A DNA stretch of 64,000 nt, from positions 1,962,501 through 2,026,500 of the forward strand of contig NC_013222.1 of the NCBI RefSeq assembly GCF_000024125.1, in the 5' to 3' direction. Position 1 is the stretch's first letter. Every line of letters begins with the position of its first letter. Below, piece after piece: positions 7,791-18,263 of the stretch. The notes under the pieces were generated by a model. That model saw only the letters and a program-made list of their open reading frames with translations. It did no database searches and had not been told where the DNA came from. The position numbers and the translations under genes are program-made. Origin of the DNA: Robiginitalea biformata HTCC2501. Lineage in GTDB: Bacteria; Bacteroidota; Bacteroidia; Flavobacteriales; Flavobacteriaceae.

Positions 7791-10196
7791 TCAGAAACGG
7801 AAATTATAGGTTACCGACGGCACAATGCCGAAAATGGACGTGCGGATGGCCTCGTTCCGGCCGGTATCCTGGTTTTGGCGGAAGTTGATGGACGCGGCAT
7901 TCATCCGGTTGTACACGTTGTAAATGCTGAAGACCCATTCGCCCCGGACTTTCTTGTCCGGATTAACACGCGGGCGCAGGGTGGCCGAGAGGTCCAGCCG
8001 GTGGTAATCCGGCAGGCGTTCCTGGTTCCGCAGCCCGTAATAGGGCACCACGAGCCCTTCAAATTCAAACTGGCCCACCGGGTAATTCGTGGGCTGGCCC
8101 GTCTGGTAGATAAAATTGGCATTCAGGCTCCAGCGGTCGTCAATTTCGTAACTGCCAAAAACCGCTACATCGTGCCGCTTGTCATAGGGCGTATTGTACC
8201 ACTCCCCAAAATTGATCCCCGGCTCGTCCACGGTCCGGTTCATAAAGGTGACCTGCTCCCGCCCGGGGGTGCGCTGTTCGGATTTGGCCAGCGTATAGGC
8301 AATCCAGCCCGTGAGGGCCCCCGTGTTCTTCCGCAGCAGGAATTCCCAGCCGTAGGCCCGGGCCTCCCCGTTGAGGATGACCTGTTCGATGGCATCGTTG
8401 GCAATCAGGTTTGCCCCGTCTATATAATCGATCCGGTTTTGCACTTCCTTGTAAAACGCCTCGGTTTCCAGGCTGTATTCCCCATCGGCAAAATTGCGGA
8501 AATACCCCAGTCCCACCTGGTCGGCAATCTGTGGACGCGTGTAGGGGCCGCTGGGGGTCCAGACATCCAGGGGAGTAGGGGAATTCGTGTTGGAGAGCAG
8601 GTGGAGGTATTGGGCCATGCGCATATAGCTCGCCTTGACGGAGCTCTTCTCGTTGAGCGTATAGGCCACGGACACCCGGGGTTCCAGGTTCAGGAATTTG
8701 TCCAGGGTTTCAAACCGGTCGGCCGACACCGTATCGATCGGGATATTTTCCCGGTACACCAGCGTAAACGGGTCAAAGAAAACGGGGTTGTCGTCCTCGT
8801 AAACGTAGAATTCGTCCTGGCCCAACCGGTTGAACTGGCTGACGCGCAACCCGTACCCCAGGCTGAGGCGCTGGGAAATATCGTGGGAAACGTCCACATA
8901 CAACGCGTTTTCGTTCGCGTATTTTTTGGTGAGTTGCTCCTCCACGATCCCGGACTCCTCGCTGTTGGGGGAAATCTTGCCGGGGTTGAACACGTAGTAG
9001 GTGTTATGCAGGCCGTAATTGATCTGCAACCGGTCGCTCACATAGTGCTTCAGGTCGTATTTGACATTGAAGTTGCGGATGCCCGAATTCCATTCAAAGC
9101 CCACAAAGTCGAGTTCCAGCCCGTAGTAGTAATCCGAGTAGATCAGCGAGAGGTTTGCAAAAAGCTTGTCCGAAAACAGGTGGTTCCACCGGAAATTTAC
9201 CACGGCATTTCCGTAGGTGTTGACAAACAAGTCGTTGATGCTGAACAGGTCGCGCCCGAAATACCCGGAGAGATACAGGCTGTTCCGGTCGTTCAGCCGA
9301 TAGTTTAACTTGGTATTCAGGTCGTAGAAATACGCTTTGTTGTCGATGTCGAAGAGCGGCAGGAACAGGTGGGCATAAGAAGCCCGTCCCCCGGCCAGGA
9401 AGGCGGCCCGGTCTTTGACTATGGGTCCCTCCGCCAGCAGCCGGCTGGCCACGGCGCCGATGCCCCCGTTTATTTGGAATTCCTTGCTGTTCCCTTCTTT
9501 CTGGTAGATTTCCAGGACGGAGGATACCCGCCCACCATACCGGGCCGGGATACCCCCTTTGAATAATTTGATATCCTTGATGGCATCCGGGTTGAATACC
9601 GAGAAAAAGCCGAAAAGGTGGGAGGAATTGAAGATGGTGGCCTCGTCGAGCAGGATCAGGTTCTGGTCGGCTGCCCCGCCGCGCACGTTGAAGCCGGATG
9701 AGGACTCCCCTGCGTTGGTTACCCCGGGGAGCAACAGGATGGATTTGATGACGTCCGCCTCCCCGAGGACCACGGGGATCTTCTTGATGGTCTCCGTCTT
9801 CAGGGTAGCCACGCTCATCTGCGGCTCGCGGATGTCGAGGCGTTCCGCCTGTTCGGTCACCACCACCTCGTCCAGTTCTTCGGCCTCCTCGGACATACTG
9901 AAATCCAGGCGCCTGTCGGCCAGCAGGTCCACGGATTGCCGGATATCGGCAAAGCCCAGGTAGCGTACGACGATATCGTACGTGCCGGCGGGGAGGGTCA
10001 GGGAGTAAAAGCCGTATTCATTGGTGGTGGCTCCGGTCTGTAATTCAGGCACCAGGATGCTTACGCCGATGAGCGTTTCGTTGGAGCCCGCCTCGGAAAT
10101 CGTACCGCTGAGGGTGTAACGCTCCTGGGCGAATAACTGGCATGTCGCAAAGAAAAGGAGGACACATACCGGCGGGAGCCGGAATCTGGGATTCAT
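7791..10196 (-). CDS. TonB-dependent receptor with carboxypeptidase-like regulatory domain
   Basis: 801 residues. A Sec signal peptide (to about residue 23, FAQ) is followed by a carboxypeptidase-D-regulatory-like beta-sandwich (YTLSGTISEAGSNETLIGVS... to about residue 110), the plug domain (LLPGVTNAGESSSGFNVRGG, then LDEATIFNSSHLFGFFSVF), and a 22-strand outer-membrane barrel ending in VTYNFRF with the required terminal phenylalanine. It is shorter than SusC proteins and lacks a SusD partner; the two DUF4249 lipoproteins downstream take that position. The transported substrate is unknown. A near-consensus -7 box (TATTTTTA, 10213-10220) precedes it. Confidence 0.95.
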   Translation of the reverse strand: MNPRFRLPPVCVLLFFATCQLFAQERYTLSGTISEAGSNETLIGVSILVPELQTGATTNEYGFYSLTLPAGTYDIVVRYLGFADIRQSVDLLADRRLDFSMSEEAEELDEVVVTEQAERLDIREPQMSVATLKTETIKKIPVVLGEADVIKSILLLPGVTNAGESSSGFNVRGGAADQNLILLDEATIFNSSHLFGFFSVFNPDAIKDIKLFKGGIPARYGGRVSSVLEIYQKEGNSKEFQINGGIGAVASRLLAEGPIVKDRAAFLAGGRASYAHLFLPLFDIDNKAYFYDLNTKLNYRLNDRNSLYLSGYFGRDLFSINDLFVNTYGNAVVNFRWNHLFSDKLFANLSLIYSDYYYGLELDFVGFEWNSGIRNFNVKYDLKHYVSDRLQINYGLHNTYYVFNPGKISPNSEESGIVEEQLTKKYANENALYVDVSHDISQRLSLGYGLRVSQFNRLGQDEFYVYEDDNPVFFDPFTLVYRENIPIDTVSADRFETLDKFLNLEPRVSVAYTLNEKSSVKASYMRMAQYLHLLSNTNSPTPLDVWTPSGPYTRPQIADQVGLGYFRNFADGEYSLETEAFYKEVQNRIDYIDGANLIANDAIEQVILNGEARAYGWEFLLRKNTGALTGWIAYTLAKSEQRTPGREQVTFMNRTVDEPGINFGEWYNTPYDKRHDVAVFGSYEIDDRWSLNANFIYQTGQPTNYPVGQFEFEGLVVPYYGLRNQERLPDYHRLDLSATLRPRVNPDKKVRGEWVFSIYNVYNRMNAASINFRQNQDTGRNEAIRTSIFGIVPSVTYNFRF

Positions 10197-10267
10197 GCAA
10201 TTTTTATTTTCCTAAAAATACGGAAAATTAGCTACCAACCCCACTGCGGCCCGGTATTAACCTAAAA

Positions 10268-12502
<2,235 letters not shown>

Positions 12503-12513
12503 TTAAAGCGGAG

Positions 12514-12521
12514 CAAATATA
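12514..12521 (-). promoter_or_regulatory. -7 box (TATATTTG) of icd
   Basis: The minus strand carries TATATTTG, a full TAnnTTTG match, 26 bp before the icd ATG. A TTG at 12538-12536 is present but the spacer of 14 bp is short. Confidence 0.55.
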
Positions 12522-12605
12522 CAATTTTAACTCGGCAAAGCAGACCGGGCGGGCCAATTCTGCCAGCTGCGGCCCATGTGGGCGGGTCCGCCACCCGCAA
12601 AAGCC

Positions 12606-12655
12606 GGAAATAACAAAAGCCATATCACTGTAACGGGTACAATTGATATGGCTTT
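12606..12655 (-). terminator. Terminator-like hairpin ending the candidate RNA
   Basis: A perfect 12-bp stem (AAAGCCATATCA at 12616-12627 with its complement at 12644-12655), extended by TGTA/TACA inside the loop, is followed on the minus strand by TTTTGTTATTT. On the plus strand the flank is not T-rich. This orients the upstream transcription unit to the minus strand. Confidence 0.65.
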
Positions 12656-13008
12656 CTAAAACAGCTAACAACTTTCTCTGTCAGGCGTTTCGCCTTCCAA
12701 AACAACACTTGGTTGCCGTTGTGCCGTTTGACGTTTGAAACATCGCTGGTGTGTTGATCCGAAAATCGCAACCCGCCAGATGTTTCTTCTTGTTGCTTAG
12801 TCCTTTTGACTTACAGGGTAAACCTGAGTTTTCCATGTAACGCATAAGGTCCCACCAACCCCGGAAGCAACAGCCTCCTTAGAGTGGCTCACCGTTTCGC
12901 TTCGGGCACTGAGGCCCTGTGTGCGATGGGTTATTCAACAATATAAAGAACGCTGACTTTATAATGATCTTTCACCGTTACCATGGACTGATAACCCCTA
13001 CTTGATCA
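12606..13008 (-). ncRNA. Candidate structured RNA of about 400 nt, family not recognised
   Basis: No protein-coding frame is supported here. The region has many perfect or near-perfect helices (plus coordinates): GGGTTAT 12928-12934 with ATAACCC 12991-12997, enclosing TATAAAG 12942-12948 with CTTTATA 12957-12963; TCGC 12897-12900 with GCGA 12923-12926 around GGGC/GCCC; GGT-CCAC 12848-12855 with GTGG-ACC 12884-12893; CAGG/CCTG 12814-12826; AAACATC 12738-12744 with GATGTTT 12779-12785 around GTTG/CAAC; AGGCG/CGCCT 12683-12695. A terminator lies at the left end and a TTTG-N21-TATATTTA promoter-like pair (13048-13013) at the right end. It lacks the conserved RNase P and tmRNA signatures. One wobble in the 12738-12785 helix fits the plus strand better, so orientation is not fully settled. 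Confidence 0.5.
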
Positions 13009-13012
13009 CCTA

Positions 13013-13048
13013 GTAAATATAGGTGCAAACCTTCTCATTTCCAAAAAA
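13013..13048 (-). promoter_or_regulatory. Promoter-like pair upstream of the candidate RNA
   Basis: On the minus strand TTTTTTG (13048-13042) is followed after 21 bp by TATATTTA (13020-13013), one base off the TAnnTTTG consensus. The surrounding 13010-13100 is strongly AT-rich compared with the rest of the window. The predicted start is near 13008. Confidence 0.35.
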
Positions 13049-13188
13049 TTAACACTTAAAATAGTTTACAGCTTATCAACCGCAGATATTAACAATTGTT
13101 CATATCCGAAGGGGTTGGTCAATCATTGCGATCCCGGGTAATTTCCGGCTGAGTTTCCGGCTCGGTTCCGCCCTGCCCCCGGATCGTT

Positions 13189-14499
13189 TCAGGGGGTTAG
13201 ACCCGGGCTGCTGCGTTCTTCCCGCCGCAATTGCCGCTGGATTTTACGTATGGCCGATTCGATAGACTTATCGGGCTCGATGATATTGTATTCCCCCCAG
13301 AAATCCGGATCGGAAAACCCGATGGCCTCGTCGCTCAGGATGATCGAGGTCTTAACCCGCTCCCGGTTTCGGGGCAGGCTGCCCGACTCATTGGCTTCCC
13401 AGTCCGTAACGGCCATTTCGCAACTCAGGCTGTAGACGGAATTGAATAGTTTCCGGTCCCAGTTGATCTTGAATTCCAACAGGGCATTGCTGTATCCGTA
13501 ATACCAGCGCCCGTTCTTCTCCCGGTAATCCACCCGGTAGGATACCTCCGTGGGGGTCACCTCGGCATTTGAGGGCTTGCGCCTGACAAACATCCGGCTC
13601 GCCATTTGTTCATCCGTAATATTTAGCGAAAATATGGCGCTGGTCAGGATCTTCTTTTCCCCGTCTATGTAGAGCTTCCCCCGATACAGTGGGTCGGCAA
13701 TATGCTTTTTCTGCTCAAATCCGATAACAAAAATCAACCGGTCGTCAATCCGGGTGTTGCGTTCAAAGTAGAAATTGTAATATTCAATATACTCCTCCGA
13801 AAAAATGTATTCCGGGTATTTCATCACGTCCACAAAAAGCGCGTTGAACGGACCGCCCTGCAATTTGAGGGCTACGGTGTCCAGTTTGTCGTAATCCGTG
13901 CTCTTCCGGGCCTTGTACAACTCCATGGCGTCCTGGCGCAGGGAGGTATAGGGGGTTTTGTAGATGGTGACCACCGCCTCGGAGAGGGACACATTGCGCC
14001 GCCTCTTTTTGATGGTCTCCCGGTAAAATGCCGTCATCCGGGTGTGGTTGTCAAAATAGTTTTCCCCCTTTTTTCGGAGGGTTTCCTTTACGAGGGTCAT
14101 TGCGTCCCGCGGCACTACCACGTCCACTTCCGGCAGGGTGGTGACGGAAACCTCAAGCCGGATTTCATTGTCCTCCGGGGTGAATTGCAGCAAAGGGATC
14201 CTGCGGGTCTCATAGCCCAGGAAAGCGACTTCCACAACGGCCTCGGAAATCTCCTCGGGGACCTTCAGAAGGAAACCGCCCTCGGAATTGGTCACCGTAC
14301 TGATATTGTACTGGCTGAGCGACAGGGTGGCAAAAACGAGCGGGTCATTGGTTTCCGCGTCCAGCACCTCGCCCCGGTATTGCCGGAAACCGGATTCCTC
14401 CCCGGCAATTTCCTCCCCGGTACTTTCCTGTCCGAGAACAGCCGGGGCCGCCAGGAAGATAAACCATCCAAGCACCCCGATTAGATAGCGATTTTTCAT
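13189..14499 (-). CDS. Exported protein with carboxypeptidase-like regulatory domain
   Basis: 436 residues. Signal peptide at residues 1-23 (cleavage after VLGQ), then a carboxypeptidase-D-like beta-sandwich (about 38-115: YRGEVLDAETNDPLVFATLSL ... STVTNSEGGFLLKVPEE), then a beta-rich region of about 300 residues with a conserved-looking MTAFYRETIKKRRR element. It lacks a plug and barrel, so it is not a TonB receptor. The overall plan resembles the DUF5686/CarboxypepD-like exported proteins of Flavobacteria, whose role is unknown. It is monocistronic, divergent from the PLP enzyme gene. The -7-like TATCTTAG at 14503-14510 lies very close to the ATG. Confidence 0.8.
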   Translation of the reverse strand: MKNRYLIGVLGWFIFLAAPAVLGQESTGEEIAGEESGFRQYRGEVLDAETNDPLVFATLSLSQYNISTVTNSEGGFLLKVPEEISEAVVEVAFLGYETRRIPLLQFTPEDNEIRLEVSVTTLPEVDVVVPRDAMTLVKETLRKKGENYFDNHTRMTAFYRETIKKRRRNVSLSEAVVTIYKTPYTSLRQDAMELYKARKSTDYDKLDTVALKLQGGPFNALFVDVMKYPEYIFSEEYIEYYNFYFERNTRIDDRLIFVIGFEQKKHIADPLYRGKLYIDGEKKILTSAIFSLNITDEQMASRMFVRRKPSNAEVTPTEVSYRVDYREKNGRWYYGYSNALLEFKINWDRKLFNSVYSLSCEMAVTDWEANESGSLPRNRERVKTSIILSDEAIGFSDPDFWGEYNIIEPDKSIESAIRKIQRQLRREERSSPGLTP

Positions 14500-14607
14500 A
14501 CTCTAAGATACTATTTTTAGGGTAAATACGGAAGGTCAAAATCCCCGGGAAGGCAAAAGTAAATACAAAGATTTCTTAACTTGAAACACTAACCAAAACT
14601 TCCTCCC

Positions 14608-15933
14608 GTGGAAAAACGAACCTTCCTCAAGCGCCTGGGGCAGCTTACGGCGGCCTCTCCTTTTATCTTCCTGCCAGACGGTGCACTGGCGGGGCGCCAT
14701 TCGCCCTCCGGGAGACCGCGTGAAATACCCGGACAGCAGGGTGCCGGGGCACCGATTCAGGCCCGTACAGTTTCCGGAGGCGGGGAGAACGGGTTCTGGG
14801 AAAGGGTCCGGTCGGACTACGACCTGAAACCGGACTACATCAACCTGGAAAGCGGGTATTACAACATCATTCCCCGGCCCACCCTGGAGGCCTACCTGGA
14901 AAATATCCGCATGGTCAACCGGGAAGGGGCGTATTATATGCGCACCGTGCAATGGGAAAACAAAGCGCGGGTGGCGGCCCGGTTGGCCGGGATGCTCGGT
15001 TGCACCCCAGGAGAACTCATCCTGACGCGGAATACCACGGAGTCCCTGGACATGGTAATCGGCGGGTACCCCTGGCAACCCGGGGACGAGGCAGTGTTCG
15101 CCGAACAGGATTACGGGGCCATGCAGATGCAGTTCGGCCTGGTGGCAGAACGGTTCGGCGTGATAAACCGCGTCCTGTCCCTGCCCATGCACCCGGCCTC
15201 GGACGAGGAAATCGTCGCCCTTTACGAATCGGCCATCACCCCCCGCACGCGCCTGCTAATGGTGTGCCACATGGTCAATATCACCGGGCAGATCCTGCCG
15301 GTGCGGAAAATTTGCGACATGGCGCACCGCCACGGCGTGGAAGTACTGGTAGACGGGGCGCACTGCGTGGGGCATTTCCCGGTGGACATCCCGGCCCTGG
15401 GATGCGATTATTACGGCTCGAGCCTCCACAAATGGCTGGCGGCCCCGCTGGGCGCCGGCATGCTCTATATCCGCCGGGAACACATCCCGAAAATCTGGCC
15501 CCTGCTCGCCGAGCACCCCAGGGAACCCGATGATATATCCCGGTTGAACCATACGGGGACGCACCCGGTGCATACCGACCTGGCCATCGATGCGGCCATG
15601 GACTACCTGGAGCATATAGGGATCAAGCGGAAAGCGGCGCGACTCCGGGAATTGCAACGCGCCTGGACCGAGCCTCTGCGGGCTGTTCGCGGCGTCCGGG
15701 TCAATACGCCGGAATCCCCGGAACGCAGCTGTGCCATTGCAAATGTCGGGGTGGAGGGACTCCCGCCGGCCGGGCTTGCAACTGCGCTTCTGGAAGATTT
15801 CGGGATTTATTCGGTAGCCATCGACGGGGCGGGGGTTCAGGGCTGCCGGATTACCCCAAACGTCTTCAATACCCCGGAGGAGATGGCGCATTTGGTGGCC
15901 GCTGTCTCCGAAATTGCCCGGCGGGCGCGATAA
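14608..15933 (+). CDS. Exported class-V aminotransferase-fold PLP enzyme (isopenicillin N epimerase-like)
   Basis: 441 residues beginning at GTG. The N-terminus EKRTFLKRLGQLTAASPFIF has a KR-x-FLK motif ahead of a hydrophobic stretch, a weak twin-arginine-type or Sec signal. The PLP domain shows TRNTTESLDMVIGGY (cofactor phosphate region), VDGAHCVGHFPVDI with the aspartate that pairs with the pyridine nitrogen, and SSLHKWLAAPLGAGMLYIR with the Schiff-base lysine near residue 275. Related enzymes include isopenicillin N epimerase and cysteine desulfurase-like proteins; the substrate here is unknown. An exported PLP enzyme folded with cofactor would fit Tat export. It is a single gene, followed by a 148-bp gap. 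Confidence 0.85.
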   Translation: MEKRTFLKRLGQLTAASPFIFLPDGALAGRHSPSGRPREIPGQQGAGAPIQARTVSGGGENGFWERVRSDYDLKPDYINLESGYYNIIPRPTLEAYLENIRMVNREGAYYMRTVQWENKARVAARLAGMLGCTPGELILTRNTTESLDMVIGGYPWQPGDEAVFAEQDYGAMQMQFGLVAERFGVINRVLSLPMHPASDEEIVALYESAITPRTRLLMVCHMVNITGQILPVRKICDMAHRHGVEVLVDGAHCVGHFPVDIPALGCDYYGSSLHKWLAAPLGAGMLYIRREHIPKIWPLLAEHPREPDDISRLNHTGTHPVHTDLAIDAAMDYLEHIGIKRKAARLRELQRAWTEPLRAVRGVRVNTPESPERSCAIANVGVEGLPPAGLATALLEDFGIYSVAIDGAGVQGCRITPNVFNTPEEMAHLVAAVSEIARRAR

Positions 15934-15981
15934 TCTGAGATGCGGAAAACCGGGATGCGGGAAAGCTGATATGTATCATAG

Positions 15982-16009
15982 TTTGCACTCTACCATAGCA
16001 GTAGCTTTA
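15982..16009 (+). promoter_or_regulatory. Putative promoter of the DoxX/oxidoreductase pair
   Basis: TTTG at 15982-15985 and TAGCTTTA at 16002-16009 are 16 bp apart, a near match to the Bacteroidota promoter form, located 73 bp upstream of the DoxX start. Confidence 0.4.
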
Positions 16010-16081
16010 AACCCCGTCCTGGCGTTATTCCGTAAAAGGCCCAACCATAAACCACATTAACCATAAAAAACAGATAGAATC

Positions 16082-16579
16082 ATGGAAAAATTTCAAAACA
16101 GCAGGAGGCTGGCCGGAGGGCTGGTGGTGCTCCGGATCCTGATCGGATGGCATTTCCTGTACGAGGGAGTGATCAAACTCTACAACCCGGAATGGACCAG
16201 TTTCGGGTACCTGGCCACCGCCCAGGGCCCGCTGAAACCGGTTTTTACCTCTCTGGCCTCAGAATCCCTGCTCCCCTGGGTAGACACCCTGAATTGGGTA
16301 GCCCTGATCCTGGTGGGTGTTACGCTGATCCTCGGGGTATTTGAGAAAGCCGGGGCCCTGGCGGGAATCGGCATGCTCCTGTTGTACTACCTGGCGCACC
16401 CGGCGCTTCCCGGCAGCCCCCAGCTCAATACGGAGGGCAGTTACTGGCTGGTCAACAAAAACCTGATCGAGGCCGCTGCCTGCTACCTGCTCTTCCTGCA
16501 ACCGACCGGCTCGCTATTTGGCCTGCCCCGGTTGTGGTCGAAAAACACACAGAATGAACCTAAAACGCGCATATCATGA
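16082..16579 (+). CDS. DoxX family membrane protein
   Basis: 165 residues with four predicted membrane segments (about residues 12-34, 62-84, 88-108 and 128-148). RILIGWHFLYEGVIKLYNPEW near the N-terminus is the typical DoxX/DoxD opening, and the tryptophan-rich spacing is typical. DoxX proteins are small membrane subunits associated with thiosulfate:quinone oxidoreductase or with unknown redox partners. Its stop overlaps the next start (ATGA), so it is translationally coupled to the exported oxidoreductase, suggesting a membrane-linked redox pair. Confidence 0.88.
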   Translation: MEKFQNSRRLAGGLVVLRILIGWHFLYEGVIKLYNPEWTSFGYLATAQGPLKPVFTSLASESLLPWVDTLNWVALILVGVTLILGVFEKAGALAGIGMLLLYYLAHPALPGSPQLNTEGSYWLVNKNLIEAAACYLLFLQPTGSLFGLPRLWSKNTQNEPKTRIS

Positions 16580-18210
16580 AATGGACACGCAGAGAAGCAC
16601 TGATGGGCCTGGGCGGAATCCCGATCCTCGGAGCCGTATGGTGGGCTGGTGCCGCGAGTACTGTCGGCCGCAAAAAAGAACGCAATGCTATCCTGGAGAG
16701 CCTCAATATCCAGCCGAGCCTGCCCCCAGCGGTTCAGGGAATCGGCGGGGAGCCTGTGAAAATCGGCATCATTGGTTTTGGTATCCGGGGGGAACAGCTC
16801 TGCCGGTCGCTCGGCTTTGCCACAGACGAATGGATCGCGGAGATGGAGGAGGCGGAAGCCCTGGCCCGGGAAGCCGGGGAGGCCTTTACCGCCCTGGAGG
16901 ATTTTAAGAACCAGGAGCCGCTGAATGTGCGGATTACCGGGGTTTGCGATATATTCGATGTCCGGGCCGAGAAAGCTGTACGCTCCTTCTCGGACGAAAC
17001 CCATACGGTACGGCGCTACGGCACCTACCAGGAGATGATTTCCAGCGGGGAGGTGGAAGCCGTGGTGATTGCCACCCCGGACCACTGGCATGCCCCCATG
17101 GCCATGGAGGCGCTCCGTCGGGGGGTTCACGTTTATGTGGAGAAACCGATGACCCATACGCTTTCGGAAACCTACGAACTCCGGGATGTAGCCAGGAATT
17201 CCCAGGCCGTCCTGCAGGTGGGGCACCAACACCGGCAAACCCTGAGTTTCCGGACGGCCCGCGACATCGTGGAAAAGGGCATCCTGGGCCATGTTTCGCT
17301 GATCACCACCAACACCAACCGGAATGACGACAACGGAGCCTGGAATTACGACATCCACCCGGAAGCGGGGCCCGATACCATCGATTGGGCGCAATTCCTT
17401 GGAAGTGCACCGGAAATACCCTTTAACAAGAACCATTTCTTTCGCTGGCGCAAATGGTGGGCCTACGGCTCCGGGCTGTCCGGCGACCTGCTCACCCACG
17501 ACTACGACCGGCTCAATTGTGTACTTGGGATGGGCATCCCCCGTTCCGTCATGGCTTCCGGCGGCATCTATACGCACCGGGACGGGCGAAATGTCCCGGA
17601 CGTGCTTCAGGCTTCCATGGAATTCCCGGATTTCAGCACAGGCAGCAGCCAGCAAAAAGGGAAGGAGCAGGGGATGACCTTTGTCTACAGCGCCACCCTG
17701 GGCAACGGCCTGAGCAGGCCCACCATGCTGATGGGCCACGACGGGAGTATGGAACTCGGCAACCAGCTCACCATCTGGCCGGACGGCCGCTCCACGCGTT
17801 ATGCAGACTACCTGGAGACCGGCAAAATGCAGCCGCAATCCCCGATATACCGCTATAACCCGGCAGCAACCGCCCTGGACGGGGTCTCTTCGGCCACCTC
17901 CCAGTATTTTGCAGACAAGGGGCTCATGTGGACCTATATCGATGGGAAGCGCGTCGATTCCACCTTCCTCCATATGCGGGAATGGCTGAGCGCCCTGCGC
18001 AATGGGGGAGCTGTGAGTTGCGGCATACAGGAAGGGTTTGAGGAGGCCATCTCGGCGCATATGGCGGGGCTCTCCTGGAAACTCGGGCGCCGGATTCAGT
18101 GGGATCCGGAAGCGCAGCGCGTGGTCCCGGTGGACGGGGTGGACCTGGATGAGGTCCTGCTCAACAGCCCTCAGGGGATCGGGGAATTTCCACCGGACAT
18201 TGTGGGCTGA
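16576..18210 (+). CDS. Exported Gfo/Idh/MocA family oxidoreductase with Tat signal
   Basis: 544 residues. The N-terminus carries TRREALMGLGG followed by a hydrophobic stretch to about residue 28, a good twin-arginine signal. The Rossmann fold starts near residue 58 with GIIGFGIRGEQL, the dinucleotide-binding glycine pattern, and the hallmark VEKPMTHTL is near residue 190, preceded by ATPDHWHAPMAMEAL. The C-terminal part is the family's beta-sheet substrate domain, here longer than in cytoplasmic members. These periplasmic dehydrogenases usually act on sugars or sugar derivatives with tightly bound NAD(P). The gene overlaps the DoxX gene by 4 bp and is followed by a terminator. Confidence 0.9.
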   Translation: MKWTRREALMGLGGIPILGAVWWAGAASTVGRKKERNAILESLNIQPSLPPAVQGIGGEPVKIGIIGFGIRGEQLCRSLGFATDEWIAEMEEAEALAREAGEAFTALEDFKNQEPLNVRITGVCDIFDVRAEKAVRSFSDETHTVRRYGTYQEMISSGEVEAVVIATPDHWHAPMAMEALRRGVHVYVEKPMTHTLSETYELRDVARNSQAVLQVGHQHRQTLSFRTARDIVEKGILGHVSLITTNTNRNDDNGAWNYDIHPEAGPDTIDWAQFLGSAPEIPFNKNHFFRWRKWWAYGSGLSGDLLTHDYDRLNCVLGMGIPRSVMASGGIYTHRDGRNVPDVLQASMEFPDFSTGSSQQKGKEQGMTFVYSATLGNGLSRPTMLMGHDGSMELGNQLTIWPDGRSTRYADYLETGKMQPQSPIYRYNPAATALDGVSSATSQYFADKGLMWTYIDGKRVDSTFLHMREWLSALRNGGAVSCGIQEGFEEAISAHMAGLSWKLGRRIQWDPEAQRVVPVDGVDLDEVLLNSPQGIGEFPPDIVG

Positions 18211-18213
18211 CCC

Positions 18214-18247
18214 AATAAAAAAACCCGGCTTTAAAGGCCGGGTTATT
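18214..18247. terminator. Bidirectional terminator
   Basis: Stem AACCCGGC/GCCGGGTT (18222-18244) is flanked by an A-run on the left and TTATTT on the right. It sits between the convergent oxidoreductase and M14 peptidase genes and can serve both; the minus strand has the better T-run. Confidence 0.85.
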
Positions 18248-18263
18248 TCGTGGATTTATTTAT

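Noticed and set aside
7377..9308. Long plus-strand open frame antisense to the TonB receptor
   Set aside because: Lies entirely across DUF4249 and receptor coding sequence with low-complexity, non-domain-like protein.
12831..12900. Possible SRP (4.5S) RNA, because the plus strand reads CCCCGGAAGCAACAGCC
   Set aside because: The SRP helix 8 motif CAGGNCCGGAAGGNAGCAG is not matched: the bulge and the second GG are absent and the flanking helices do not fit.
12606..13008. RNase P RNA or tmRNA as identity of the structured region
   Set aside because: The near-universal GAAAGTCC/ACAGAA segments of RNase P and the tRNA-like ends and tag codons of tmRNA are missing on both strands.
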